A stretch of 64,000 bases of DNA from Hyphomicrobiales bacterium (GCA_019247605.1 JAFBAS010000090.1:34453-98452); one strand, 5' to 3'; positions 25,445 through 37,421 are shown, counted from the first letter of the stretch. Translations and numbers: made by a program. Notes: generated from the letters alone by a model not told the origin.

Positions 25445-27307
25445 ATGCATGGCCAAAGGATCGCAAACCGCATCTTGCTCGCGATCTTCACGCTCTGGGC
25501 GCTGGCCATGGTCGTGCCCGACCTGCATCGCCTTTACCGACCGTTGGGATCTTTCGGCTTCTCCGCCGACAATGACGGTGTCGTGACGGATGTGCACGGG
25601 CCTTTTCTCGAAGAGAAAAACTCGCCCGCTTTTGAATCCGGCGTACGGCCCGGCGATCGGCTCGATCTCGAGAAGATGCGTTGCATTCCCGTCATGACAC
25701 CGCGCTGCGCCAGCGCGCTCGGCGTCTTGGGTGGCCTGCGGCTCGTGAGCCCGGGGCGGGTGGGCGAATTCGCTTTTGCCGCCACCCCCGAGAGGGCAGC
25801 GCGGCAAATCGAGCTCATCGCGAGACCGCGCCCGTTCAGCTTCTGGGTTCGAGCCGTTCTCCTGCTCGACCAAATTGCGGGCATGCTCGTCATCCTCGCG
25901 GCCGCCTGGCTGGTCTGGACGCGCCCCGGCTGGATGACTTGGGGCTTCTTCCTCTACGTCATCTGGTTCAACCCGGGCCAAGCCTTCGAATTCTACGCTT
26001 TCCTCCAGCATTCGCCGGTAGCCCTGCTGACGCAGAACGTCGCCGGTGCGCTCGCGCAAGCGGCAGGCTATGCCGGGTTCATTGCGTTCGCGCTTCGCGT
26101 GCCGCGCAATGAGAGTGCTCCACATTGGCGCCCGCTCGAGAAAGGGCTTCCCGTTCTCGCCATCCTACTTGCGCTCCTATTGTCGGCGAGCTTTGCCAAT
26201 CTCTTCGGATTTCCCACAGAGACCCTTACCAGGGTTGGCATATGCAGCGGATTTGCCGTCTCCGCCTGCGCTTTTCTCATCCTGCTCATCCGGCGCAGAG
26301 AGCTGCCGCCCCATGATTATCAGCGCTTGCGCTGGATCATCTGGGGATGTCTGATCGGCTTGCCGGCCCTCACCATCGCAGAGATCGGCCAGGAAACGAG
26401 CCTGTTCACCACAGTCTTCAACGTGCTGGAAGCGGGAGAGCCGCCCCCTGAGGAAATCTGGGGGCTTCTTGGCCTGGTGAACGGGGTGCTTTGCCTGTTC
26501 GTGAGCGAGGCGATCCGCCGCTCACGGGTCGTCACGGTCGCGATCCCGCTGCGACGAGTGACCATTCTCGGCCTCTTGCTCAGCGTGCCGGCGCTCTTTT
26601 TGCACCAGGAGATCGAGCATTTACGCGAGAGCATCAGTGAAAGCGTGAACTTGCCGGGCTTCGCCTGGATCGCGCTCGCGGCCGCGTTGCTCTTCATCAT
26701 TTCGCGAATTCACGAAGCCGCTGTCCATCTGGCGGACCGACATTTCAACCGCGCCGTGGTCGGCGCGGAAAAACGCCTCAGTCACGCCATCTTGAACGCT
26801 CGAAGCGTGGCTGAGGTCGAAACCCACCTCGTGCACGGGGTTTACGAGGCTCTCCACCTCGCCTCCGCAAGCCTGTTTCGCGCGGAAGAGGGAAGGTTTG
26901 TTCGCGTTTGCCAAGATCATGGCTGGGAGGAGGGGTCCGCACGAGAACTCGATCCCGAGAAGCTCACCAAAGGCACTACGCATCGGCACCCCTTCGACAT
27001 CGATGCCGATCTCGCTCGCCGCAACGACTTCCCCGAAGGGCTCGCGCGACCCGTTCTCGGGATTCCGATCGGTGATCGTTTCCGCTGTCTCGCGATCGCC
27101 TTCTATGGAGCGCATGCGACGGGCGACGACCTCAACCATGACGAGCGCGCCATGCTGCCTCGACTTGCACCGCAAGCCGCCAGCGTTCTGGCAAAGCTCG
27201 AGCATGATTGGCTCTGCCGGCGAATCGCGGCTCTGGAGAACGCACTCGACCTCGCCACAACCGAGGTCGGCGCTCGCATGCGCGCCGTCCAAGGTTTGGG
27301 CGACTGA
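25445..27307 (+). CDS. Orphan membrane protein with PDZ-like, multi-helix and GAF-like regions
   Basis: A 620-residue protein. After one N-terminal helix, residues about 35-125 look like a periplasmic PDZ-type domain (SPAFESGVRPGDRLDLEKM). Residues about 135-430 hold roughly eight membrane helices. Residues about 435-600 look like a cytoplasmic GAF domain (RLSHAILNARSVAEVETHLV...LHLASASLFRAEEG, PVLGIPIGDRFRCLAIAFYG). No histidine kinase, GGDEF or other output domain follows. It may signal through a partner protein. A TATAAT box at 25352-25357 may be its promoter. Confidence 0.6.
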   Translation: MHGQRIANRILLAIFTLWALAMVVPDLHRLYRPLGSFGFSADNDGVVTDVHGPFLEEKNSPAFESGVRPGDRLDLEKMRCIPVMTPRCASALGVLGGLRLVSPGRVGEFAFAATPERAARQIELIARPRPFSFWVRAVLLLDQIAGMLVILAAAWLVWTRPGWMTWGFFLYVIWFNPGQAFEFYAFLQHSPVALLTQNVAGALAQAAGYAGFIAFALRVPRNESAPHWRPLEKGLPVLAILLALLLSASFANLFGFPTETLTRVGICSGFAVSACAFLILLIRRRELPPHDYQRLRWIIWGCLIGLPALTIAEIGQETSLFTTVFNVLEAGEPPPEEIWGLLGLVNGVLCLFVSEAIRRSRVVTVAIPLRRVTILGLLLSVPALFLHQEIEHLRESISESVNLPGFAWIALAAALLFIISRIHEAAVHLADRHFNRAVVGAEKRLSHAILNARSVAEVETHLVHGVYEALHLASASLFRAEEGRFVRVCQDHGWEEGSARELDPEKLTKGTTHRHPFDIDADLARRNDFPEGLARPVLGIPIGDRFRCLAIAFYGAHATGDDLNHDERAMLPRLAPQAASVLAKLEHDWLCRRIAALENALDLATTEVGARMRAVQGLGD

Positions 27308-27314
27308 AGGAGCA

Positions 27315-27345
27315 CAAAAAAGGCAGAGGCTTCAGCCTCTGCCTT
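27315..27345 (-). terminator. Rho-independent terminator of the DUF1236 gene
   Basis: Perfect 11-bp stem AAGGCAGAGGC/GCCTCTGCCTT around loop TTCA (27320-27345), followed on the minus strand by TTTTTT. It begins 20 bp beyond the minus-strand stop and lies 13 bp past the plus-strand gene's stop. Confidence 0.88.
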
Positions 27346-27364
27346 GCTGGTCGGCCAAAAAAGC

Positions 27365-27724
27365 CTATTCGATCACGCGAACAATCTTTCGGTTGTGGCG
27401 ATCGACGATGACTTTGCGGTTGCCGATGACGGTATAGCTATACTCGTCGTAGCTCGGGACCGGGTAGACGGTCACGCTTTCGGGAAGGGCCTCGCCCACG
27501 ACAACCGGGCGGTCATAAGCCACAGCGGGATGGGACGGCAGGGACGAGCCGACGATCGCGCCGACGGCACCACCCACCGCGGCTCCGACCGGTCCGCCGA
27601 CGACAGCACCAGTCGCCGCGCCACCCACAGCTCCGCCAGCCGCTCCGCCTGCGTTTTGGGCAAGTGCCGCTGCGCTCGACATCGCGACAATTGCAGCGAC
27701 CGCGCACAAGGACATATTCTTCAT
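27365..27724 (-). CDS. Secreted glycine-zipper/DUF1236 protein
   Basis: A 119-residue protein. A Sec signal peptide ends near ALAQNAGG. A Gly/Ala zipper (AGGAVGGAATGAVVGGPV, about residues 26-60) is followed by a DUF1236-like tail (ESVTVYPVPSYDEYSYTVIG, VIVDRHNRKIVRVIE). Such proteins are common and abundant in rhizobial periplasms; the function is unknown. ATG at 27724 follows GGGAGTG. A strong terminator lies just beyond the stop. Confidence 0.82.
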   Translation of the reverse strand: MKNMSLCAVAAIVAMSSAAALAQNAGGAAGGAVGGAATGAVVGGPVGAAVGGAVGAIVGSSLPSHPAVAYDRPVVVGEALPESVTVYPVPSYDEYSYTVIGNRKVIVDRHNRKIVRVIE

Positions 27725-27938
27725 GAGGTCACTCCCATTGTTCCAATCAACGCGAATTTGCCAAACGAGAACGCAAAAACACGCAATGGGGTTCCTCATG
27801 TGCTTGTGCGCTGATTTTCAAGAAAATTTTACCGAGATCAGTCCGTGTAACGGTGAATAACCATGATGGCAGATCGAACGGGCGCTTCTCATTGGTCCGT
27901 TTTTTGCTTTATGGTCCCTCGACTCGGAGGGGATCCGA

Positions 27939-28466
27939 TTGCAAAACTCTATTTCCAGGCGCCGCTTCATCGCGGGCCTTAGCGTTGTGTCCTTTATAAA
28001 ATCCAGGTCCGCATCCGCTGCGAGCCCGAAATTCGTCGATTTCGACGATCCTTTTCTCGGCCAAACGACGCAAGGGGATCTCATTTTGTGGCCGCAAAAA
28101 ACGGTCGCGGCAGGCAAGCTTCCGGCGAAGCCGGAGTTTTTTGGCATCGTCAGGAAAACGAACGTCGTCGAAAATGAACGGGATGCGGGAAAGATCAACT
28201 TGCTCGCAATCTACGCGGCTTTTGGCGGCCTCGAATGCCGCGTGAGCCTTTGCAGCCTCAACACGCTCGCCGATAACGCAGCGCTTCCGGCGCGAACGGC
28301 CTACGAGGCGCTCACCGCGATCGCGCAAAAGCTCAAGGCACGGCCGGATTTTGTCTATTCGCTTCAAGACGTCGACGAATTGACCCGGCTGAGCTGCGCC
28401 AAGAGTGGATCACGCTCCGTCATCGTGTGGCAGCAGCCGAAACCACGCGCCGCCCTCGAGAGCTGA
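27939..28466 (+). CDS. Tat-exported protein of unknown function
   Basis: A 175-residue protein starting at TTG (27939), with GGAGGGG about eight bases upstream. The N-terminus SRRRFIAGLSVVSFI is a clear twin-arginine signal. The mature part has two Cys (LECRVSLCS) and one later Cys (RLSCAKSG) and no recognised domain. Folded export by Tat suggests a cofactor or tight fold. It is unlinked to its neighbours. Confidence 0.65.
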   Translation: MQNSISRRRFIAGLSVVSFIKSRSASAASPKFVDFDDPFLGQTTQGDLILWPQKTVAAGKLPAKPEFFGIVRKTNVVENERDAGKINLLAIYAAFGGLECRVSLCSLNTLADNAALPARTAYEALTAIAQKLKARPDFVYSLQDVDELTRLSCAKSGSRSVIVWQQPKPRAALES

Positions 28467-28657
28467 GGAAAACCCGCTCCCCTATCGCTCGAGCTCAAAG
28501 CTCCAGCGCTTTCGCCGGGCGCCGAAATGGTTCAACACCTCCATTTTGGGCACGTGCTCCCGCGCCTGACCGGCGAAACGACGCTCTCGCATGAAGGCAA
28601 AGAGGTCCGACAAAGGACGAGGAGGTCTCAACCGCGACATCTCGAAAACAGGGCCTG

Positions 28658-29536
28658 GTGCCGATTCGCCGCGAAAACTTGTCTAAAGCAGTTCAAGATG
28701 CGAATGGTCACGCAAAGCCCCCGCGAAGCAAGGCGCGGCTTGGAGGATGGATGGCCTGGCGTCGACAACTCGTTGGCCTTTCAACGATCATAACGGTGGC
28801 ACTCGCCTGGTATCTGGCGACGAGCGTGACGGGCTTCATCTCGGGAGGCCGTTTTCCTTCACCCGTCGACACCTGGGCGGCCTTTCGCCAAATCTCCGGT
28901 CGCGGCTATGCCGATGGAACCTTGCTCGCCCATGCGCTGCACTCCTTGCGGCTCGTGGCGATGGGCTTTGCGGTTGCGATCGCCACCGGCGTACCGCTTG
29001 GACTGTTGATGGGCTGGAGCCGGCGGGCCGAGGCGCTGATCAATCCGGTTTTCCTGCTCATCCGGCCGATCCCGCCGCTTGCCTGGATTCCCTTGGCTAT
29101 CCTCTGGCTCGGCCTCGGCGACGCGGCCAAGATCATGGTGATCTGGTTCGCCGCCTTTGTGCCGGCCGTCATCAACAGCTTCGCGGGTGTGCGCGCGGTC
29201 GAACCTGCGCTCCTGGAAGCGGCGCGCATGCTCGGAACACCACCTTGGCGCTTCATCACCGAAGTGCTGGCGCCCTCTGCCTCGCCGATGATCTTCACCG
29301 GCCTGCGGCTCTCGCTCCAGGCTTCCTGGACCACGCTCGTCGCGGCCGAGCTGGTCGGCGCGCTTTTCGGACTTGGCCGTGTCCTCAATCTCGCGCAACA
29401 AGACATCTATCCCGGCATGATTCTCGTCGGCATGCTCGCGGTCGCAATTTGCGGTTGGCTGACCACCGGCTTGCTGGCGCTCGGCGAAGCGCGAGCACTC
29501 GCTTGGAATCAGGGCGAATCAAGACCGGCTTCGTGA
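28658..29536 (+). CDS. ABC permease, SsuC/TauC type (first of two)
   Basis: A 292-residue permease of the nitrate/sulfonate/taurine family, with six predicted segments and the EAA loop LEAARMLGTPPWRFITEVLAP. The start given is GTG at 28658; ATG at 28751 (MAWRRQLVG) is a good alternative and gives 261 residues. The stop overlaps the start of the second permease by one base (TGATG). It begins the importer of the 28658-35403 sulfonate-type cluster. Confidence 0.83.
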   Translation: MPIRRENLSKAVQDANGHAKPPRSKARLGGWMAWRRQLVGLSTIITVALAWYLATSVTGFISGGRFPSPVDTWAAFRQISGRGYADGTLLAHALHSLRLVAMGFAVAIATGVPLGLLMGWSRRAEALINPVFLLIRPIPPLAWIPLAILWLGLGDAAKIMVIWFAAFVPAVINSFAGVRAVEPALLEAARMLGTPPWRFITEVLAPSASPMIFTGLRLSLQASWTTLVAAELVGALFGLGRVLNLAQQDIYPGMILVGMLAVAICGWLTTGLLALGEARALAWNQGESRPAS

Positions 29537-30318
29537 TGGGACCAAAGCTTTCGCGTTCCGATGCTCTCGGGCTCGGCGGGCTCGGTCTTGCCGGCTTTCT
29601 TGGGCTCTGGGGAGCTCTCTCCTTCTTCGGCATCGTCCCGGTTGAGTTTCTGCCTTCTCCATTCGCGGTGGGCTCTCGCTTCATCGATCTCTTCGCCGAG
29701 CCCTTCGCCGGCTTCACCCTCCCCCAGCATCTCGGCTCCAGCCTCCTGCGCTACCTCTACGGCGTGCTTCTTGCCGCTTGCATCGGCATTCCCCTCGGCT
29801 TGGCCATGGGATGGTTTCACCTGCTCGACGACATCGTCACGCCGATCTTCAACGGTTTGCGCTTCATCGCGCCGATTGCTTGGGTCCCGTTTGCCGCGCT
29901 CTGGTTCGGCACCGGGATCGGCGGCCCTATCCTGATCATTTTCGCCGGAGCTTTTCCGCCCTGCCTGATCAACGCGTATCGGGGCGCCCGCTTCGTCGAG
30001 CCGCGCCTCGTCGAGGCCGCACGCATGCTCGGCACGAACCATGGCCGAATGCTCACGGAAATATTGTTGCCGGCCTCCGTGCCCTCGATCGTGGCGGGAC
30101 TTCGTGTTGCCGCGGGGCTCGGCTGGCAATCGCTGGTGGGTGCGGAGCTCATCGTCGCCTCAGCGGGCGTCGGTTTCATGATGGTCCAGGCACAAGCGAG
30201 CGTGCAAACCACGACCGTGATGGCCGGCATGGTCGCTATCGGGCTCACGGGGCTTGCGATCGACGTTGCGCTGCGCCAAGGCGAGAGGTGGCTTCACAAT
30301 CGCCTGGGGCTCGATTGA
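29536..30318 (+). CDS. ABC permease, SsuC/TauC type (second of two)
   Basis: A 260-residue permease of the same family as its neighbour, with the EAA loop VEAARMLGTNHGRMLTEILL. Two different permease genes mean a heterodimer, whereas SsuC and TauC systems usually use one permease twice. ATG at 29536 shares a base with the previous stop. Confidence 0.85.
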   Translation: MGPKLSRSDALGLGGLGLAGFLGLWGALSFFGIVPVEFLPSPFAVGSRFIDLFAEPFAGFTLPQHLGSSLLRYLYGVLLAACIGIPLGLAMGWFHLLDDIVTPIFNGLRFIAPIAWVPFAALWFGTGIGGPILIIFAGAFPPCLINAYRGARFVEPRLVEAARMLGTNHGRMLTEILLPASVPSIVAGLRVAAGLGWQSLVGAELIVASAGVGFMMVQAQASVQTTTVMAGMVAIGLTGLAIDVALRQGERWLHNRLGLD

Positions 30319-30326
30319 GAAAAACG

Positions 30327-31115
30327 ATGGCGTCCATCCGTTTCGATAAGGTGCAAAAATACTTTGGACGCGGCGAGAAGAGGACCCACGCGCTTGCCAA
30401 TATCGATCTCGAGATTCGCGATCGCGAGTTTCTCGCGATCGTCGGACCTTCCGGCTGCGGCAAGACGACATGCCTTCGCTTGGTCGCCGGCTTCGAAGCG
30501 GCAAGTGAAGGCGCCGTTTCGGTCGCCGGAAAGCGCGTCACGGAGCCCGGGCCGGATCGCGCCGTCGTCTTCCAGCAATTCGCGCTTTTCCCTTGGAAAA
30601 CCGCCCGCGGAAACATCGATCTTGGGCTGCGCAACAAGCGCATGGGCGGGGAGGAACGCGCAAAGCGCATCGCGGACGTGCTCAAGCTCATGAACCTCGA
30701 CTCGCATGCGGACGCATTTCCCCACCAGCTTTCGGGCGGCATGCAGCAGCGCGTCGCCATCGCGCGCGCCTATGTGCTCGATCCCGAGGTGCTCCTGATG
30801 GACGAGCCCTTCGGCGCTCTCGACGCGCAAACTCGCGTCGTGATGCAGGAAGAGCTCGTGCGCTTGGCCCGGGTGCGGCCGCGCACCGTGCTGTTCATCA
30901 CCCACGCGGTCGAGGAAGCGGTCTATCTCGCCGACCGCGTGGCGGTGATGACGCGCCGCCCTGGAACGATCAAGGAGATCGTCGACGTGAAAAGCATGCG
31001 CGAGGCCGAGGATTGGAACCGCTTCGAGCGCATCGAGGACGTAATGGACCTCGACAGCTTCGTGCATCTGAGGACAAGGATCTGGAAATCGCTACGCGAG
31101 GAGAAGGACAGTTGA
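30327..31115 (+). CDS. ABC ATPase, SsuB/TauB type
   Basis: A 262-residue ATPase with Walker A GPSGCGKTT, Q-loop FQQFALFPWKT, signature LSGGMQQRVAIARAY, Walker B VLLMDEPFGALD and switch His in ITHAVEEAV. The FPW after the Q-loop and the VEEAVYLADR stretch are typical of the taurine/sulfonate/nitrate group. It lies 8 bp after the second permease. Confidence 0.92.
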   Translation: MASIRFDKVQKYFGRGEKRTHALANIDLEIRDREFLAIVGPSGCGKTTCLRLVAGFEAASEGAVSVAGKRVTEPGPDRAVVFQQFALFPWKTARGNIDLGLRNKRMGGEERAKRIADVLKLMNLDSHADAFPHQLSGGMQQRVAIARAYVLDPEVLLMDEPFGALDAQTRVVMQEELVRLARVRPRTVLFITHAVEEAVYLADRVAVMTRRPGTIKEIVDVKSMREAEDWNRFERIEDVMDLDSFVHLRTRIWKSLREEKDS

Positions 31116-31180
31116 GGAATCGAACGCTCAACCGGCGCCGGCCTTGCGCAGCGACGGCTTTAAGAAAGGGAGCAGGGACC

Positions 31181-33614
<2,434 letters not shown>

Positions 33615-33617
33615 TGC

Positions 33618-34388
33618 GTGTTCAGGCTGCACTCCCTGTTCGATCTTTCGGGCCGGACCGCGCTTGTCACAGGCGGGAATTCCGGCATCGGGTTTGCGCT
33701 CGCGCGCGCTCTCGGCCTTGCCGGCGCTTCGCTCGTTTTGACCGCACGGCGCGAGGACGAACTCGCGAAGGCATCGAAAAGCTTGCAGAGCGAGACGATC
33801 GCGGTGCAATGGATCGCGGCCGACCTCGCGAATGCCGCCGACATCGAGGGTCTCGTCGGCGCGCTCGCGGCGCGCCAGGTCGCGATCGACATTCTCGTTA
33901 ATGCCGCCGGCATCAATTTGAGGGAGCCTTTCACCGAGGTCACGGCGGATGCGTTCGACCTCCATATGGCGGTGCATTTGCGCGCGCCTTTTCTTTTGAC
34001 GCAAAAGCTCGCCCCCGCCATGGCGCACAGAGGCTGGGGCCGCATCATCAACATCGCCTCCTTGCAATCGTGGCGCGCCTTCCCGAATTCCACGCCCTAC
34101 GGCACGGCCAAGGCCGGCGTTCTTCAGCTCACGCGCGCGATCGCGGAAACCTGGTCGGCACGCGGCATCTGCTGCAACGCGCTCGCGCCGGGGTTCTTCC
34201 CGACGCCACTCACCGCGTGCGTTTTCGCGGACGCGGAGCGCGCGGCGCGCAACGCGGCGCAAACCGCGATCGGCCGCAACGGGGTCCTCGAGGATCTTCA
34301 TGGAGCGGTCGTCTTCCTCGCATCCGAGGCGAGCGCCTATGTGACAGGCCAGACGCTCGCGGTCGATGGCGGGTTCACGGCCAAGTGA
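33618..34388 (+). CDS. Short-chain dehydrogenase/reductase
   Basis: A 256-residue SDR: cofactor motif TGGNSGIGFALA (about residues 18-29), NAAG (about 93-96), Ser in NIASLQSW and catalytic YGTAK, followed by NALAPGFFPTPL and the VDGG end. The start is GTG at 33618, three bases after the HpsN-like stop. In known dihydroxypropanesulfonate loci two further dehydrogenases (HpsO, HpsP) interconvert the substrate enantiomers at C2; this SDR may do one half of that. The link is inferred. Confidence 0.85.
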   Translation: MFRLHSLFDLSGRTALVTGGNSGIGFALARALGLAGASLVLTARREDELAKASKSLQSETIAVQWIAADLANAADIEGLVGALAARQVAIDILVNAAGINLREPFTEVTADAFDLHMAVHLRAPFLLTQKLAPAMAHRGWGRIINIASLQSWRAFPNSTPYGTAKAGVLQLTRAIAETWSARGICCNALAPGFFPTPLTACVFADAERAARNAAQTAIGRNGVLEDLHGAVVFLASEASAYVTGQTLAVDGGFTAK

Positions 34389-34407
34389 GCGCGTAAGAGG
34401 AGAGCTT

Positions 34408-35403
34408 ATGAAGGCGCTCGTCTACACTGCCCCTCACCAGATCGCCTTTCGCGATGAGCCCGATCCTGCACCGTCGAACGATGCGGTTGTCGTCAAGGTG
34501 GAAGCAGTCGGCATTTGCGGGTCGGACATGCACGCCTATCACGGCCAGGACACGCGCCGCCCGGCACCGCTCATCCTCGGCCACGAGGCCGCCGGCACCG
34601 TCGCGAGCGGGCCACGCGCCGGCGAACGTGTCGCCATCAACCCGCTGATCGTCGATCCCGAATGCCCCTACTTCTTACGTGGAGCACCGCATCTTTCGCC
34701 CTCGCGCCAGCTCGTCTCGATGCCGACATGGCCCGGCGCATTCGCTGAATTTGTGCGCGTGCCCGTGTCCAACCTCGTCGCCATCCCCGAGCATATGAGC
34801 ACCGTGCATGCGGCCTTGGCTGAGCCAGTCGCCGTCTCCTACCATGCCGTGAACCAGGGAGCTCGGTTGCTCACCCGGCCATTGTCCGCATCGCGATGCG
34901 TCGTGCTTGGCGCGGGAGCAATTGGTGTTGCGGCGGCGCTCGTGCTCGCGATGCAAGGCGCCCTCGACATCTTCGTCGGAGAGCCGAATGCGCTACGGCG
35001 CGCAACGGCGGCGCGATCCGGGCCGTTCATCTGCTACGCGCCTGAGGACGCAAGCGGACCCGCTGAAAATACTGTCGATCTCGTGATCGACGCTGTCGGC
35101 GCCGTCGCAACCCGCGCCGCTGCTTCGCGGATGATCGCGCCCGGCGGTGTGATCGTCCATGCCGGGCTCTTGCCCGGCCATGAGGGGCTCGACATCCGCA
35201 AACTCACCTTGCAGGAGGTGATCTTCACCGGCACCTATTGCTACACGCCGACTGATTTCCGCGAAGCGGTCGCGGCGCTCGCTGGGGGAAGGCTCGGCGA
35301 CGTTTCCTGGCTGGAAGAGCGGCCGCTTTCAGAAGGGCCGCGAGCCTTTGCCGATATCGATGCAAACGCGGTCGCGGCGGCAAAGATCATACTGAGGCCT
35401 TGA
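34408..35403 (+). CDS. Zinc-type medium-chain dehydrogenase lacking the structural-zinc cysteines
   Basis: A 331-residue MDR enzyme of the threonine/sorbitol dehydrogenase type. Catalytic zinc ligands are visible (Cys in GICGSD, His-Glu in LGHEAAG), and the NAD motif is VLGAGAIGVAAALV. The lobe that normally holds four Cys for structural zinc reads ECPYFLRGAPHL: only one Cys remains, so that zinc is lost. ATG at 34408 follows AAGAGGAGAG. It is the last gene of the sulfonate-type cluster and may be the second C2 dehydrogenase. Confidence 0.83.
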   Translation: MKALVYTAPHQIAFRDEPDPAPSNDAVVVKVEAVGICGSDMHAYHGQDTRRPAPLILGHEAAGTVASGPRAGERVAINPLIVDPECPYFLRGAPHLSPSRQLVSMPTWPGAFAEFVRVPVSNLVAIPEHMSTVHAALAEPVAVSYHAVNQGARLLTRPLSASRCVVLGAGAIGVAAALVLAMQGALDIFVGEPNALRRATAARSGPFICYAPEDASGPAENTVDLVIDAVGAVATRAAASRMIAPGGVIVHAGLLPGHEGLDIRKLTLQEVIFTGTYCYTPTDFREAVAALAGGRLGDVSWLEERPLSEGPRAFADIDANAVAAAKIILRP

Positions 35404-35550
35404 GGGGGCGTGAACCGACCGGTCGGCGAAATCGTCAAGCACAAAATGGTCGAGCACATCGTGCTTGAATCGAAAGCCGCTCTGGAGCGAGATCGTGACC
35501 GCGTTTAGGGTCCTCTCGATTCGCAACGGCGGACGAATAGGAGCGACGAT

Positions 35551-36105
35551 ATGGCTGAAGCGGCTTGGCGCGCGGACCCCCTTGTTTGGGGCCATGGACC
35601 CCATCTGTTCGAAGTGTTTCTCGAACCGACCTGCCCCTTCTCGTCCAAGGCGCTTTTCAAGCTCGACGACTTGCTCGAACAGGCGGGCGATGACCGCATC
35701 ACTATCAAGGTTCGACTTCAATCCCAGCCCTGGCACATGTACTCGGGCGTGATCGTGAGGTGCATTCTTGCGGCCTCGACGCTCGAGCTCGGCAAGGAGG
35801 CCGCGAAAGCCGTCATGCTGGCTGTTGCCAAGCACCGCGACGAATTCGAGTTCGAGCGTCACTGCCGAGGCCCCAATCTCGACTGCACGCCAAACGAGCT
35901 CATTGCTCGCATTGAAGACTACAGCGGTATTCGGCTGGCCGAGGCATTTGCGATCCCGGACCTGGACCGCGAGATCAAGCGGCACTGCCGCTACGCGCGC
36001 CAGAACGGCATCCATGTATCGCCGACCTTCATGATCGATGGACTGGTCCAAGCGGATATGAGCAGTGGTGACACGGTCGAACAATGGATCTCGCATTTGA
36101 GCTGA
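35551..36105 (+). CDS. DsbA-family thioredoxin-fold protein with CxxS site
   Basis: A 184-residue protein with a thioredoxin/DsbA fold: FLEPTCPFSSKALFKLDDLL gives a CPFS active site (second Cys replaced by Ser), and HVSPTFMIDG supplies the cis-Pro loop. No signal peptide is present, so it is cytoplasmic or anchored otherwise. CxxS relatives act as glutathione-dependent or isomerase-like enzymes. GGAGCGACG precedes the ATG. Confidence 0.75.
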   Translation: MAEAAWRADPLVWGHGPHLFEVFLEPTCPFSSKALFKLDDLLEQAGDDRITIKVRLQSQPWHMYSGVIVRCILAASTLELGKEAAKAVMLAVAKHRDEFEFERHCRGPNLDCTPNELIARIEDYSGIRLAEAFAIPDLDREIKRHCRYARQNGIHVSPTFMIDGLVQADMSSGDTVEQWISHLS

Positions 36106-36293
36106 AGCCGAAGTTCGGCGAAATGAATGAGCACGCCAGAGGACGAAGGCGCGCGCGGCTGGGTGGCTTCGATAAGAACTGTGTCCCGATGAAAGGTGCA
36201 CGTGAGGACATGAGTCCGGCTTTAGCCGCAACTCGAAGCGACCGCCTCGAGGCCCTGAACTGTTTCTACGCTACACCAATCTGACGTAAGTAG

Positions 36294-37421
36294 TCAGAAA
36301 CGATCATGTGAACGAGAATCGTAGTTGATCGGCCGACCGCCCTCGGGGCACCGCGCAAATCGTTCGGTCGGCATGAGCAGCACCAAATCCGGCTTCACCG
36401 AAGCGATGATGTTCCAATCGAAGCGGCAGTCCTCCTGAAACATCCAAACCACGCGGCCGACGAAGTGGGCGAAGTAGGCCGGGAAGAACAGCGCCGTGAA
36501 CGAATCGCCAATGATCAGGACAGTCGGCCCGGGCTCGCCGGAGCTGATCGAGGGCGGATCCAGCTTGGTTTGAAATCCCGAAAGCGTGGTTCGACGGGCC
36601 GTTTCCGGCAGCTCCAGAACGTCGGGAGTCATTACAGTTTCAGGGATCGGCGCTCGGCCGGCGTAGCGCGGCAGATCACCGTCGAGCCGCGTCGCGGATG
36701 TCCATCGCACGCCCGCCAGCGAGATCGCGAAGTCCGGACGACCGATTACCGCGACGACCTTATTGTACGCGATCAAGGCGCCAAGAGCCGTCCAGTGCGT
36801 GTCGGTGCGACGATACAGCTCGCCGATATTTTTTGCGCCTCGCAGCGCCGGTCGCAAGTCCACCGCCGATGCGCCGCAAGCTTTCAAGGCCGCCATTATG
36901 AGGTCGTAGTTGGTCGGCTTGTAAACCGGCAAGGCGAGGTCTGGTGCGTCGTCCGGATAGATATCCGCGGGGGACGGGGCGATGCTCACAACCAGCCGAG
37001 CGTCCATCGGGCGCAGGCGACGATCGAGCTCGCAGGCGAAATTCGCATAGTCTGTGGCGCTGTCCCTATCGAGCTCATGGCCCGTGGATGCAAGCAAGCC
37101 CTCGAAGAGGAAGAGGCGATCATGTGCGCCATCGAGCACCGCCGGCGGCGCGCCCGGAGCCGTAACGCGTCCAAAGGTGCGATTACCGACCTTCACCAAG
37201 ACCTCACGGAATGCGAAATGGTCGCCGAGATAGCGGTCGATGCTTTTGGGCCAACTTGTGAAGTTGCCGCTCTGCGGCCAGCCTGGGCCCGGCGCCAATT
37301 TCCGATACTCGGCGGCGGAGTAAATGCGGGCTCGCTGGAACGGCATGATCACGCCTGGAATGGCGATCATTGCGAGTATGAGCACGCCGAGCAGTCTCCG
37401 TGGACGTGCCATTAAAGCCAT
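36294..37421 (-). CDS. AlgJ/AlgX-like SGNH O-acetyltransferase
   Basis: A 375-residue protein with one N-terminal membrane anchor (LLGVLILAMIAIPGVIM) and a periplasmic SGNH-type domain: RRTDTHWTALGA supplies the catalytic Asp-His and IIGDSFTALFF the Ser. Relatives transfer acetyl from an MBOAT partner to an exopolysaccharide. ATG at 37421 begins 10 bp after the MBOAT stop. The C-terminus is short, without the carbohydrate-binding module of AlgX. Confidence 0.82.
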   Translation of the reverse strand: MALMARPRRLLGVLILAMIAIPGVIMPFQRARIYSAAEYRKLAPGPGWPQSGNFTSWPKSIDRYLGDHFAFREVLVKVGNRTFGRVTAPGAPPAVLDGAHDRLFLFEGLLASTGHELDRDSATDYANFACELDRRLRPMDARLVVSIAPSPADIYPDDAPDLALPVYKPTNYDLIMAALKACGASAVDLRPALRGAKNIGELYRRTDTHWTALGALIAYNKVVAVIGRPDFAISLAGVRWTSATRLDGDLPRYAGRAPIPETVMTPDVLELPETARRTTLSGFQTKLDPPSISSGEPGPTVLIIGDSFTALFFPAYFAHFVGRVVWMFQEDCRFDWNIIASVKPDLVLLMPTERFARCPEGGRPINYDSRSHDRF

